This document shows, one piece after another, positions 51,909 through 64,000 of a stretch of DNA of 64,000 nucleotides. Source of the stretch: Sympetrum striolatum (taxonomy: Eukaryota; Arthropoda; Insecta; Odonata; Libellulidae); contig OX388341.1 of assembly GCA_947579665.1 (NCBI GenBank), positions 434,001 to 498,000 on the forward strand, read 5' to 3'. The notes beneath the pieces were generated by a model. It was given only the letters and a program-made list of their open reading frames with translations, made no database searches and was not told the DNA's origin. Numbering within the stretch: the stretch's first letter is position 1; every line of letters begins with the position of its first letter. Position numbers and translations under genes: made by a program.

Positions 51909-52200
51909 AATATTTATTTATTTATTTGACCCTTCATTGGCGAGGTTAGGCCCAAGTGGTCCTCTCTTACACCTAACCTCGTATGTCGTCAGAAGATGAA
52001 TAATTATAAATCAAATTAAAACAAAAAGACAGAGAAGAGTGTGGGGAAATTTACAGCTGAAGGTGGCCAAAGAAAAAACCCACAGAGAAGGGGGGTGAAA
52101 TAACTCGCAAAAACACAGTAAAAAATAACAATGAAGTATAGACAATAATAAAATTAAGTAAAGCATATACATAAATCAATAAATATACAGAAAAATAAAA
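51905..52200 (-). mobile_element. Truncated LINE 3' end, minus strand, (AAAT)n tail
   Basis: Read on the minus strand it ends GGGCCTAACCTCGCCAATGA, then AGGGTC and a run of AAAT units, the same design as the plus-strand tails at 8555 and 57262. The upstream limit is unclear; the sequence to 52200 is A-rich 3' UTR-like. Confidence 0.45.
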
Positions 52201-54734
52201 AGAATTAATAAGAACCAACTGAAGTACTTCATATTATTTCTATAATTGTGCTGAGGTATATTAAATGCAAAGTCTTTCCTAAGACTACTCCAAGAACTTT
52301 GGTGTCTGGTAGCAAATATATTTGAAGGCTCCCAGTTTCTATCTTCATACTCTTATAATTAAAGAAAAATTTCTCAGCTTATTACAATAGTTTCACTTAC
52401 TACTTGAATATAGAAATAATTAAATCTATATCTGAACTGAAATTCAAACGCAGGACCTCAGTTTTGCTTACCTCAAACTCATTGAGGCCTTACAATCCTT
52501 TGGATGATAAAACTTTTACTTTTTGTTCTGTTAGTTATCTATCATTACTGTTTTTTATAAAACGGAATTTGAGTGGCTTTGTCACTATTGGGGAATATCC
52601 TCGTGAGTGAGTTGAGGGTGGCATCATGGAAGATTCTGCTTTGGTCAATAACTACTTTTATTACCTTTATAATTCTCTTGTGTGAATCATTACAAAAATA
52701 GTTAAAATGGAATTCCACCAAAAATTACCTTGAAAGTGTTTTCCTCTCTCTTTCTACTCATTCATTTATTGTAAACTTATCTAAGCCTCAGTTGGAGTGT
52801 AACTCCTATTCTCTGGGCATTTTTATTGAGACAAAGCTTCAAAATTGGTAAGCTTGAAACTGAATCTGCTTTCTACCAAGCAGAAATAGCTATAACTTGC
52901 CTCCTTAAATTGATTTCCAGTAACTGGCAAGAAGAAGATTTAAAGGAGAAGGAACTCCATCAGTGTCTCTTGTGCTTCAAATATTTCAAGTGAAATTACA
53001 GTCTGTTTTTTCTTCTAATATGGTTTAAGTAAAATAACATTTATTTAATAACCTCTAATTTTGATGAGAATTTCTTTTGACTATTGCTTCCCAATATTGT
53101 CCATCCATGTTAATTCATAGGAGATTTAGAAGAGTTCTGAAAGCCAAGAGAGATTTAGATTAATGCAATATCACAGGATATTGTGGAATCGCTAACATTC
53201 AATGAAGTTGAGGACTTTTATTCCCGTTCAACAAAAAGTGAGAAATGAAAAAGTGATTGAGACTTAAACCCACATTTCCCACTTTCGGGGCCAGTATTCT
53301 AACACCTAAACATCCATGCCATATCAATTCCACTTGAGTCAGAAATCGCAGTATTAAAAGTTTTCTTGAATAAATTTCTACATAATTTTTATGAGTGAGT
53401 TACTTATGATCATATCTATGATGATGGAACCCATAAGACTCATTGCTTTCAGACTGCATTTAATCTAAAGCAAGAGTGCAACATTTATTGCTATTACATA
53501 TTCAAAAAAGATTACGATAAACTCATACATATAAGGATACAATCATAGAGTAAGGATATTACCTATGATACAATGAACAACACGTGATGTCCCATCACAT
53601 ATATGCTTGTTAATTGGGATGATATCATTCCAGTGATCTGTTCATAAATCTTTCTCTCTAAATTTTGAAACCTATTTTTATATCCTGTAGATGAAGTTTA
53701 CATAAAGCATTTCTAGGTAATGGAATTAAAAATTGCCTTGTCATGTAATCACATCTATTTTTATAGTAATCCATACACTCTGTTTACAAAACTCACCTCT
53801 TGTCTCCCCATTCATTCTTGCAATCAAAATCTCATTCCAAATCAGCACTTCCTCATAAATTATCCACTTCTACTTTTTCGAGACTACAATATGCATTTCA
53901 AAACCAACCACTATCAACATCCTGCAGTACTTCAATCCATTATCCAATCCAACATTTATCCAAGATGCTTCAATGAATTCCATCAACATTATTCTAGCTT
54001 ACATACTTCTTTCTACCCCCTGTCATCAGTTCTACCTTAAACTTCATTTTATAGTAACAATTGTCTTTCTTTGATCATTTTCATTTTAATTATAATGTAA
54101 TCAATGGAATTAATGTATTTCTTCCAGTTGACTATTTCTCTTTCATGGACTCTCATCCACATGAAGTACAGCTCCACACAAAAAAATTGAACGGCATAGT
54201 TGTAGCTGCATAAGAATGAGGGACTTTGAAATACTTGACTTGGCGAGACCGGATGGCCAAGAGATAAGGTTGGTTCTTATCGTGAGGTCCCAGGGAATGC
54301 AATATCAGCGATTTGTGGGACTTTTTTGGTATATAGACTATTTTGAAAAGGGTAGTGGCTGTGAGTTAGAAACAGATTTATCTTTAATCTTTACTAGGAC
54401 ACTCAATATTTTCCACCTTCATATAATTTCAGGCTCCCTTGAATATTGATGTCTACAACTTAAATATTTATAATAACATTAATTATTAAATTGAAGTTTA
54501 AATTAGTCAGAATTTAAAAAAGTTGTAAAGGTTCATTTTATAGGAAACCATCATTTGAAAAAGTCGTTCGTCGAAGTTAAAAGATTATGTCATATTTTAA
54601 AATGCATGAGGGTGTTGCGAATCCACCCAAACCACTTTTCCATAAATAAAATAATGTAGTAAAATATTTACGCTGCGATTATCTGAAGAAAATCACAGTA
54701 ACGCATATCGATAACTCAACGTTCAGTATTTCTC
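52201..54734. other. Intergenic region, no gene seen
   Basis: AT-rich. The 106-codon ORF at 53720-54040 is Ser/His/Leu-rich low-complexity sequence and matches no family I know. No clear repeat. Confidence 0.5.
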
Positions 54735-54873
54735 GCTTTTATGCGTACTAGTATTTCATAAGTGATTCGACAGCGGAGGTCATTTCGCATGTAGTTTCCC
54801 ACCGGAAATCGAACCCGGGACCGCTTTCATCCAAGTTGAATGCGCAGCGCAAATGGCTATCCGGAGCCTCTCT
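54735..54873 (-). repeat. tRNA-derived SINE (second family), minus strand
   Basis: On the minus strand: GGCTCCGGATAGCCATTTGC (box A region), GGTCCCGGGTTCGATTTCCG (box B), then ACATGCGAAATGACC and CGAATCACTTATGAAATACT. Same family as 34397 and 41056. Confidence 0.7.
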
Positions 54874-55019
54874 ATTTTTCTTCTCTAAGCCTTATTCCCA
54901 TATATACTTTATGGCGTCGGCTGATGGTTTTTTGGGTGATGATGAGGTTTGTTTTGGCGATGATATGACCTTTACGGCCCACTGCCTGGGCAGCGGAGCG
55001 TATGATCTATGAGGTAAAT

Positions 55020-55632
55020 ATAGGGTTACCAGATGCTCCGAGTCGAAAAAGCGGACATTCCACGACCCCCCCCCAATTACTAATCGAAAAATGAAAAAAA
55101 ATTACAATTGTAAAATTTAAAAAAATAATAAAAAATAAAAAAATTATCAAAAAAGTGTTACTTACTCGTTGAGCCTCGAACCACAATAGTTTTTTTCTAG
55201 TGTCTACCAACTGTCAGGCAAAAAATATAATAATAATAATAATTTATTGATCATTAATTGTTACAAAACACAATAGATCTCGTCATAAAATAAGTAATTA
55301 AAACACTAGTTCATTAAAATTAAGGTAAAAAAATTCACTTATTGAACACAATGGTTTAGAAATTAACCAGTTAAAAATTATGCTGTTAAATTTTACATCA
55401 TTGCACTGCACTGCACCTACAGTGCATTGAACATTTTTATACACAAATTAGAATGTGTGTTTTGTGTTTTGGACAATCTGAAGTACTTGGTGAAAGATTG
55501 TGTATAATGGAAATATCTATAAAAATAGTGGATTGAGAGAAAAAAGCGGACATTTCAGTAAAAAAGCGGACAAGCAGACACGGGAAAGAAAAAGCGGACA
55601 CGTCCGCTTAAAAGCGGACGTCTGGTAACCCT
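55020..55632. mobile_element. Non-autonomous hAT-like element with 8-bp target duplication
   Basis: Termini AGGGTTACCAGATG on the left and AGGGTTACCAGACGTCCGCT inverted on the right, with several GCGGACA motifs just inside. Flanked by AGGTAAAT at 55012-55019 and 55633-55640. About 613 bp with an AT-rich core and no transposase. Confidence 0.8.
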
Positions 55633-55911
55633 AGGTAAATAGGATTTTTTTTTGGTTAGACCTTTGACAGATTAAGACACCCCAGGTATTTTAGGACTCG
55701 AGTCTTGCGGTTTAAATGAGAGCGAGATTACGCAGATAAAAATGTGAGGGAAAAATTAACATTCAGAGAGAATAGCAGTTCTACCGAGATACAGATAACT
55801 CCCCTCACAGAAGGGAGTCCACTGTACCTTCCGGTAGAGATGACTCCCCAAATATTTTTACATATTTAAAGATAACATCGATAAGTTCCACATACGTATA
55901 CTATTAGAGGA

Positions 55912-56357
55912 GAAGGTCCAAATACAGGCTAGGGTCTAGAAACGGGCTAGTTTCTGTTGTAAAGCCGGAGGGTTTCGCACTCCATCAAAAATGGCGTGAA
56001 ACTAGTCTTCTAGGTCCGGTTGAAAAGCGACGTGCAGTTGGTGCCCATCAGTCAACGCGTTCAAAAGCTGTGCGTAAAAAATCATCGATTGTCGTGTTTT
56101 TCTGTTGTCAAACTTTCAGCAGGTATGTACAATATTGTTTTTCACCAGTTGGCTGTAAATGTTATTTGGCAGCAGGACTGTGTTAACGTTGAGTTGGTGA
56201 ACAGTTTCAATGCCTCATTCATCATTCTACTTCATAACAATACTTGCCGCCATGATGATTTTGTAAAAGGGGGTTTGGTCTAAATATGGGCTAGTGAGTG
56301 AGGTCTAAGAACGGGCTACCTCTCTGGAGCAGCCCATATTTGGATCAGACCACCTTC
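55912..56357. mobile_element. Imperfect TIR element (MITE)
   Basis: The left end GAAGGTCCAAATACAGGCTA and the inverted right end (GAAGGT, then TCCAAATATGGGCT after an 8-base insertion) match. Both subterminal regions carry AACGGGCTA-type repeats. About 446 bp with no transposase. It abuts the Penelope relic. Confidence 0.55.
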
Positions 56358-56369
56358 ATTGGGAGGAAT

Positions 56370-57010
56370 GGACGACCCTCGATGATGCTGTTCGTCAACG
56401 TGCCAGTGACATATGCGCCCGGAAATTCACCAGCATCCAAGGTAAAATACTCCATCTAAGTGAAGCCAAAAGTGCAGCCCGTAAGAGGATTCCCCCTCCG
56501 GTTGACTCCCACGTTTTTCATCAACGCGTGCTTAATTTATACAATCACCAGTTTTCCAAAGAAGAAAATTCACTCCTAATCGTAAGGAATTAGAGAAATT
56601 TACTATAGACAGTGAAATTGCTATGAAGAAAGATAGCATTCGCTCTAAACAACGTGTGGCGGATTCCATCACCCATCCGAGTCTAATTCACGACCGAAGC
56701 CTACCCCCAATCTCGATTGGACACGCATCACCCGAGATATCAGAAATTCGATCGAATCAAAAGAAATTGTTATCCAAAAAGCTGACAAGGGGAATTGTGT
56801 CGTCATAATGAATAAATCGGACTACGTATCCAGATGCCTGGACTTCATCGTGCCCCGCGACCCCACTCCTGCTAACCAGAGGATGTGATGTGATATATTG
56901 TGATGAATCCAATAGCCCCCTGGTTTTATGGCTTCCCCAAGATCCATAAACCCAATACGCACATCAGACCGGTTGTGTCGTGCATAAATTCTCTCATAAA
57001 CTTTGTCTGA
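56370..57010 (+). pseudogene. Penelope-like retroelement reverse transcriptase relic
   Basis: One frame reads DWTRITRDIRNSIESKEIVI and QKADKGNCVVIMNKSDY (KADKGN at 56778-56795). After a stop and frameshift another reads WFYGFPKIHKP (56921-56953) with RPVVS just after. KADKGN...DY and YGxPKIHKP..xRPIVS are diagnostic of Penelope-like RT fingers. The palm domain with YxDD and the GIY-YIG endonuclease are missing, and several stops and frameshifts make it dead. Confidence 0.85.
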
Positions 57011-57261
57011 ATGATTTTTCCAAACGCTTAGTTTGAAAGTATTCTCGAACTGATATCTAGGATGAATTTATTCGAGTTTCTTTATTTGATGGCTTTCAAA
57101 CTTTACTTCGAATGAGAACTCCAATGAATATCTTTATTAACTGTGACACCGAAATAGCTCCAACGCTGTACATGATTAAACGCAGTACCGTAAATTGGTC
57201 CATCCATGAATGATCACTTTGAAAAGTTACGACTAAGTCGTCATAGAGGAAGGACTTATTT

Positions 57262-57328
57262 TATAAGGCTAGTTGTAAGACTTAAAAGTCCCAATCCTGC
57301 CCTAATAAAAAACGTTTATTATTATTTT
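57262..57328 (+). mobile_element. Truncated LINE 3' end
   Basis: AAGACTTAAAAGTCCCAATC, CTGCCCTAATAAAAAACG and a TTATTATTATT tail. A second short copy of the same tail (AGTAAAGTCCTTTTATTATT) lies at 57420-57485. Confidence 0.45.
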
Positions 57329-57485
57329 AAATTAGCTTTCTTCGGATGATTTCACAAAGACAGAATCTAATTATCATCAGCCAGAAGGCATCAGCAAGAA
57401 GAATTATTATGTTTTGTCATTGATATAATTGTCTATGGAGTAATTTACGTTCTCTAGTAAAGTCCTTTTATTATTATTATATTAC

Positions 57486-58663
57486 TGAGCAACTTCGTTA
57501 CGGTTTGAAAAGCCATCTGTGGTTATTTTTCGTAAGGCTCCGATCAAAACATGAGCCCTAAGTCTTGGCATACATAGGAAAAATAATTCAATCCTTTTAA
57601 GTGGAAGAAAAGGAGTTTTTCTCGATCATAATATTAAGTAGCGGCGATATCAAAGAAGGTGCGATTTAAATACTTACGTGAAAATAAGAGAAAGATCGCT
57701 TGGAAGGAAAACAGCGAGGCAAATTTTCAACTACCAAGAATTTTCTGCAGTCTAACATGTGGTATAATGCGGGTTTTCACGTTAGGCTAGTCAATCTTTT
57801 CGATTGTCAGGGTGTTTTTAAATCCATATCTATCTTAACATTCGAGAGGATGAATCTTATTAACGAAATTGGAAAGTGTGAAAGTTTACCTTGAATGAAA
57901 AATTTGCCATCCGACATCAATTGAACTCATCGACAGATTAACACGCGAATTATAATCACCGATAGGATCATAATCTACAACAGTAATTCCAAAACCGGCC
58001 AAATATGGCCACTTGCATAATCTCAGAAGGCCTGTAAAATTAATAATCGATAGAGATCAGAAATATTATTGATTACAAATAAAATATAATTATCTCTTTT
58101 AATTTCAAACCTATTTCGGTTTTAGAGTGATTAGAGATAAATAAATCATAGAAAGAGGTTTATCAAAAATGTTATGTAAACTTATATGTTTACAAGAACA
58201 CGTCATGTGCCGTTTGGTCAGTTGAGTGAAAAGATTGAGCACGAGTGGTTACGGCGTTAAGTGAGCTAGAATAGAAAAAAGCTGGCCAAAAAAAATAAAT
58301 TGGTTCTTTTGAGTGCGAACGTGGAAACTTCGCATAGTAATTGTTGAATAAACACTGCATATAATTGCCAAATTCTACCCCCTGCGAATTTCAACTTCAA
58401 ACCAATCGTGAACCAGAATGAGCAATTTCATCAGATAAAAAACGATGCAGAATTATAAACCTCATCTGTATGCTTCATAATAACGGGTTTAAATGATCGC
58501 AGTTAAATATTTGCAATATTTATACAACAAAAACTAAACGTTATTTTACGGCAAATTTTCACTTAAAGTAAGGAAAATCGTAATGATGTACCAAGATGTA
58601 CACGAGCTAACTTATACCACAATGTTCTTTGAGGCATTCTAAAGAGGAACCTGAAATCAAATC
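57486..58663. other. Intergenic region, nothing recognised
   Basis: AT-rich with short ORFs only; no repeat with clear ends. Confidence 0.55.
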
Positions 58664-59090
58664 CTCTCCAAGGACCCGCTCCCAGGAACCTCTCCCCGGA
58701 TCCACTCCCGGACCCCCTCCTTGGACCCTCTCACCAGACCCGGAACCCCTTCCAGGATCCTCTTTCCGGACCCTCTCCCAGGACCTTCTCCCAGGACCTT
58801 CAACCCGACCATCTCACCTGACACCCTCCCCGGACCCACAACCCGGACCACTTTTCCGGACCCTCTCCCCGAATCCCCTAAACGGACCGCTCCCGGATCC
58901 TTTCCCTCCTCTGGGTACATACAACTCCACGGACCTCCTACCTTCCCTGAACGACCTTGCCCTCTCCGGAAGCCCTCTCCCTCGATAGAGGACCTCATCC
59001 TCTACGGACACCCTCAAAAAACGACCTCCCCAGATGTCTCCCTTCGACGTCGTCTCCCCCAACGCCCTACGAATCCCCGGACGAGCTCCA
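58664..59090. repeat. C-rich minisatellite
   Basis: Degenerate tandem copies of a unit of about 15 bases such as GGACCCTCTCCCAGGA, strongly C-rich on the plus strand. It leaves long open Pro/Thr/Ser or Gly/Arg frames on both strands. A similar short stretch (CCCCAGACGTAGTCACCCGA) lies at 60073, across the AT-rich insert. Confidence 0.8.
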
Positions 59091-59099
59091 CGCACTAAG

Positions 59100-59160
59100 T
59101 CCCACGAATTTACACTTATTTTTTTATGTCGCGGTTAGGTGAGGCCTTTTGTCACCCTCT
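59100..59160 (-). mobile_element. Possible LINE 3' tail, minus strand
   Basis: On the minus strand GGCCTCACCTAACCGCGACA followed by an A-rich end, close to the GGGCCTAACCTCGCC tail at 51930. Short and uncertain. Confidence 0.3.
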
Positions 59161-59296
59161 TTTGCTTACAGATATTTAACAAGTACAGGTATAAAATAAA
59201 TATCTTAAAAATAACGTACATAAATAATTACAATAAAAACAGAGATATGAGTACACACTTAAGGATATTATAAAATTGCTGAAAACCAAATAAAAC

Positions 59297-60040
59297 AATT
59301 GAGGTAGAAAAAACACATACTATGCAAAAATGTGCATTGATAAATATATAAAAATGCTATCTTTAAATATGAACTAAATACTGAATAGGTAGATTAATAT
59401 AATAAGAATATTACATAGTTATCTTGCATCACCATCAGCCACATGAAAGATTAAAAGTTAAAATAGGTCAACATAGTATGAACACATAAAGATACACTGA
59501 ATTGTTCAATTGATGATACAATACAAAGTTAAGAATAAAAGTACATTATTGGGATGTCCACTTCACGGATAAATTTCACTTCACTTCATACGCCAAGGAT
59601 TTTTTACCTAAATAATTACATTCATAAATAATTTCAGTACTTAAAAGTGATAAATGTATGGATAAAATAAAACATATAAAAATTGATAAAAATCTGAGAG
59701 ATGAGTTGGAGAGAAAAAACATGTACTCACTACATAAAAATATGCATATATACATGAATAAATATTATTTAAAAGATGGCATAAACACTGAATACATAGA
59801 CGAAATATAAAAATAGAATAAATAGTTTTAAAACGTGCATCACCAGAAATTACATGGAAGATTAAAAGTTCAAGAAGGTAAAAATTGTCTAAATTGATCA
59901 AAGTGCACTGAAAAGTTGAATAGAGACTTCAGTAAATAGAGTTCACCATTAGAATAAATAAAATTACAGAATTTAAATGTTCACATCACGGATTAACTTC
60001 GCTTCACTTTATCGGTCACTGATTTTGTTTCTTAAGGAAG
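59297..60040. repeat. Two diverged tandem units of about 411-425 bp
   Basis: GCATCACCA...ACATG(A/G)AAGATTAAAAGTT occurs at 59423 and 59834, and (T/C)CAC(T/A)TCACGGAT near 59556 and 59980. The units are AT-rich and non-coding. Confidence 0.6.
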
Positions 60041-62150
60041 TGTTTATTTATTCCTTTCCGGCGAATATTAACGCCATCCCCAGACGTAGTCACCCGACGT
60101 TGTCTCCCGACGCCGAACACCGAGGTGGTCCTTCGAGGAAGATAATATGATTATCATTCAGCAAAACCAAGACATAGACAATTACACACATTCTTAAATC
60201 CTGAATCGCATAATGAGTCTCCGCAAATCACAATACTGCGTTATAACGCAATTTAATTTATATCCTGAAAAAGTAAAATTTGAGAATCCCTGTGCTTCGC
60301 TGTTTTATGTCTACTACTACACCCGATTTTATAAATTAGGATCTTTACTAAATACTCTCAATAATGGTATATCTATTGAACCAAATTAAGGAAGATCATT
60401 ATATAAAATCTATATAAATTAGTAATAAGCGTGTTATAGTGAAACAAATTAGAGCTACACGTATTACCTGTGGAAGATAATGATATAACACACGTGAATA
60501 AGTAACCAACGCGGAATTCATTAATGTATGAATCCTTTTTAATTAATTCTTTTTCCAATTTGTCGCGAAACAAAGTTAAGTGGCCTTGTCCTTAGAGTAA
60601 TCCTAAATGTATACATTAAAAATGCGATTAAATATATGAGTTACTTCTCTTTAATAAATCGACGTAAGAATCTTAGAGGGGGAACCTTTGCTTTAAGTTC
60701 AATAAGACGCTGAGAGTAGAAACTGATTGATGACGAATCTCTTAAACTGTATTTATTGTTGGAAAACAATGATTTGGACGTTAGCATTTACCAAGCATGT
60801 TTCCAAACTATTGGGAAAAATGGAATATCTTATGATCATCCATCTACATCGATCCAAGGATGAAAGTCACAATGCTCGAGCAAAAATGAGTCATCCATTA
60901 AAGCATATATTCATCACCTAATCTATGAATCAGGTATAATTTACTTGGATTAGAATCACTCGTAAAGTGTTACTCTCTTAGGTCGCAGATGTTTTTCTCT
61001 CTTTAACTTTATTGAAGAATATATTACAACGAAATGAGAATACGAGAAAACTTTTAAAACGCAATGTTTATTTTAGTATAAAAAAGTAAGGCCATTTGAA
61101 TTACTTGCACCCTAAAAAAGCTGAACTGACGATTGATTATCAACGTGAAATTCATAACCAAACGCAGCAAATGTTTATTTATATCTGTCAATTTATCAGC
61201 TTAATTTCACTGCAACGGTTTGAAAAAGGAACGTTTAACAAACTATTGACGGTGCCAGGACTGTCAATGAGTAGTGATACAAGATCGAAAGTTTGAACCA
61301 GGGATTAATTAACCAAGACTGAAGATGAAAGATTTCAGAAAATAACTACTCGTATGGCGTGCCGTTGAAACTAAGTAACTATTAAAATCGCCTGAATTCT
61401 TTTGACAAAACGTAACTTCTTTGAATAAACTAGAGGTTGTTCTTTTAGGTTAAAAAGCTCTCTCTAATCGTTAAATCTTAAAATGTTTTCAATAGTTAAA
61501 GAAATTCTTGAAAAATCAACCAGAAAATAAAATTTCACGACGAAAAAAATAAGTCGAAATCACATTTCTCATCTTTTGATGCAATCTCAAATTCGCAATA
61601 ACTTGCGTAGGTTAATAATTAATTTTTGAATTTTAAATAAAGCTTTTGAAAATCGTCGCCATTACTTTGATAGAAAGGAAAACCATTGTGCAAATAAAAT
61701 TATCCAATATTTTTATAATAAGACCGTAAGTAATCTTTACAGCCCGAAGTTTTGTCTCTCGCATTTTACTAGATACTTCTACGCTAATTAGGTGATGTAG
61801 ATTTTCTTAGACGTTTATGAAGCAATATTAAAGACCATTTACGATGAGCTCAACTAAGTGTTGGTTTCAACAATAGTTGCTCTGGCACTTTTTCTTTCCA
61901 GAATATATGTACTTCATCGATAACATAAGTATTTACGGAGAAGACTAAGAATTAGTCGAAAGTTTAATGACGAATTAAATATTTAGAAGTATATCCAAAG
62001 TTGGCAAATGTAAAATATTAGTACCATCTCAGCCAAAAACTGAGTCATTATTTCAAAAAAAAGTCTGATATAAATTGAAAGTAAATCAATTGAGAAGGAC
62101 GGATGACGTTAACGAATGGAAGAAAATCAGAAAAAGGAAAATATGTTTGC
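60041..62150. other. Intergenic region, nothing recognised
   Basis: AT-rich; ORFs short and on both strands; no RNA gene or element with clear ends. Confidence 0.5.
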
Positions 62151-62990
62151 TTAGAATACGAAATATCGATCATGAAAAAATGGGAATTATAAAAAAATTT
62201 AGTTTTACTCATTGTATTCTGTGTTCCATCCATGGTCCGAATAACTCTCCTCAGCATCTATATGCTCCTACTCATGCTCTTCCATGATGGAGAAAGGTTC
62301 CAAGCGTATTTCTAAAGAATAAATACAAAAAAAGTAAATGAATATTGGTATAAAAATATCGTAAATTAAAAAATACGCACAATCTCTCATTATTGAATAG
62401 GAATAGTATTAACAATAGCTTCAAATTATACTCATTGTATTGTTTATTCCATCCCTGGACCAAGCATATTTCTTCAGCATCTCTGCGCTACAACTCTGCT
62501 CTTCTATGATGGAGAAATTGTGCGAGCATGTGTGAACGGAAAGAAATAAGAAAACAGTGAATAAAGTAGTATTTTTGAAACAGAAAACATCGTTCATCCA
62601 AAGATATGTATCATTCTTGAATAGGAATAGCAAAATCATTACATTCCATTTGTACTCATTCTTTGCTGTGTTCCATCCATGGACCGCATTTCTTTTCGTC
62701 GGTTTCCCAACTCTTCTTTTCTGTGACGGAGAAATGCTTCGAAGCTTGATTCTGAAGAAAAAAGTAAATAAAATGATAATTTTTAAAAAACAAAAAACCC
62801 TACGTTTATCCAAAAATACGCACTGCTGATCATACTTAAATAGGAATAGAAATAACATATAGATTCAAATTATAGTCATTGTATCCTATATTCCATAAAT
62901 GGACCAAACATCTCTCCGCAGCATCGCCACGCTCCTTTTCAGCTCTTCTACAATGGATAATGTGTTGCTTAACATGACGAAGCGTCTAGG
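62150..62990. repeat. Tandem repeat, about four units of 220-224 bp
   Basis: TACTCATTGTAT...TTCCATCCATGGACC recurs at 62206, 62429, 62653 and 62873, each followed by CTCAGCATCT-like and CTCTTCTATGATGGAGAAA-like blocks and TTGAATAGGAATAG. The units are diverged and AT-rich, like a small satellite array. Confidence 0.8.
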
Positions 62991-64000
62991 AATACCAGGA
63001 AATATAATATTACTAATCATCACAAGTAACATCACCTTTCATTGAAGTACCATGTCCCATGAAAGAGTTGTCTTTTCACTATCAAATGAATTTCTTACTT
63101 ATTTAATATTCTAAAAATCTAATTTTTAAAAGATCAAAACTGTATTTGATCGAAAAACTTGGCTTGGCTTTCGTTATAACACCGGAGTCACGGAGGGAAA
63201 ATAATCCAAAAGCCGGAGAATTCACTGCATCGGAATTTTAAACAAGAAATAACCCCTAATTAATTACGTGTTAACAGATGTTAATCTAATACGATAGGGA
63301 TGTTTAAATAAAGGAAGCATTTAAATTATAAATGATCAAAATAAATTACGATCCAAATATAAACCCCTTTGGTATAACATTAGTTCATGATATCCGCTAA
63401 TAATCCCAAAATAACAGTGAAAAATATTTATAAACTCACTCTATTCTGCTGTTATTATAATTTATAAATTATTGTGAAACATCATACTCTCAATATGATT
63501 ACCCAAAGATAAGTCGCATGAAATACATAAAACGATAATTCCTCGTAAAATAAAATTCAAATGCTTACCAAGATGTTCCACTAAAATAATCTGGAAATAT
63601 GACCTTTGATTATTTCCGATGTTCATCCTCCGAGATGAGAAACGTTTCCAATCTAAACCGTCCATTGAATTTTAAATTTAAGAACTCCAAACTGACTTCC
63701 TATTAATTAAGACTCCTAAAAGAGAATAAGGAAACCATAATTCGGTGCAAATAAAGATCTAAACGTTATTCAAGATGACATGCAGGGCTATTTTGAATAG
63801 AATAATAAAGTAGGGCACAGATATGGAAAATCTCCTTCTCAGGGACTGATGATAAAATTATGACAGCCGGTAAAATCAAAGTTGAAATATCAATAAAAAT
63901 CCTGTGGATTACGTTTCAGTAGATATTGTCCATTTCTGACCTATACAAACTTGGGAAATTATTGATTGCGGAATACAGTTCCGCTGTATTGTATTTGATT
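62991..64000. other. Intergenic region, nothing recognised
   Basis: AT-rich sequence to the window edge with no supported feature. Confidence 0.5.

Noticed and set aside
58629..59098. Proline-rich and glycine/arginine-rich ORFs of 113-125 codons
   Set aside because: Tandem 15-base units leave frames open on both strands; the sequence is a minisatellite.
1..64000. CRISPR array, operons, Shine-Dalgarno sites or phage genes
   Set aside because: The window is eukaryotic: spliced genes, long introns, SINEs and LINE tails. Tandem repeats here lack the short, evenly spaced identical repeats of CRISPR.

Overview
The window is nuclear DNA from an animal, most likely an arthropod and probably an insect. 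It is AT-rich, its genes are split by GT-AG introns from 68 bases to 32 kb, and the non-coding DNA is full of degraded transposons, SINEs and satellites. The two protein genes match conserved animal families, and the larger one reads closest to insect lethal(2) giant larvae. I cannot name the species.

The left 50 kb is one gene on the minus strand, lethal(2) giant larvae (l(2)gl/LLGL). I reconstructed fourteen consecutive coding exons between 49620 (start codon) and 20. All splice phases agree, giving about 752 codons with no stop. They cover both WD40 propellers and the basic aPKC-phosphorylated loop. The C-terminal part lies beyond the left edge. A probable untranslated first exon sits near 50037-50110. 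The second intron (17451-49536) is 32 kb and holds no gene I can support.

Head to head with it, at 50536-51379 on the plus strand, is a four-exon gene for IFT27 (RABL4), a Rab-like GTPase of the intraflagellar transport machinery. The roughly 500 bp between the two genes should act as a shared promoter, and it contains a good RFX X-box match, as expected for a ciliary gene.

The right 12.5 kb (51.4-64 kb) has no recognisable host gene. It holds LINE tails, a tRNA-derived SINE, a hAT-like element with an 8-bp target duplication, a decayed Penelope-like reverse transcriptase, a C-rich minisatellite and two tandem-repeat blocks.

Mobile DNA in the l(2)gl introns includes a hAT element split by a pogo-like element (285-1134), a long inverted-repeat element (2097-2835), two TA-flanked CCGTATTT-type elements, and a Tigger/pogo relic that keeps part of its DNA-binding domain (11573-12208). 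There is also a dead mariner transposase (about 14900-15590), a pearl/Helitron-like element with 317-bp repeats and a (CA)n tract (13633-14480), an 81-bp perfect hairpin, and a repeat made of regularly spaced tRNA-B-box-like motifs present twice (7124-8265, 19232-20059).
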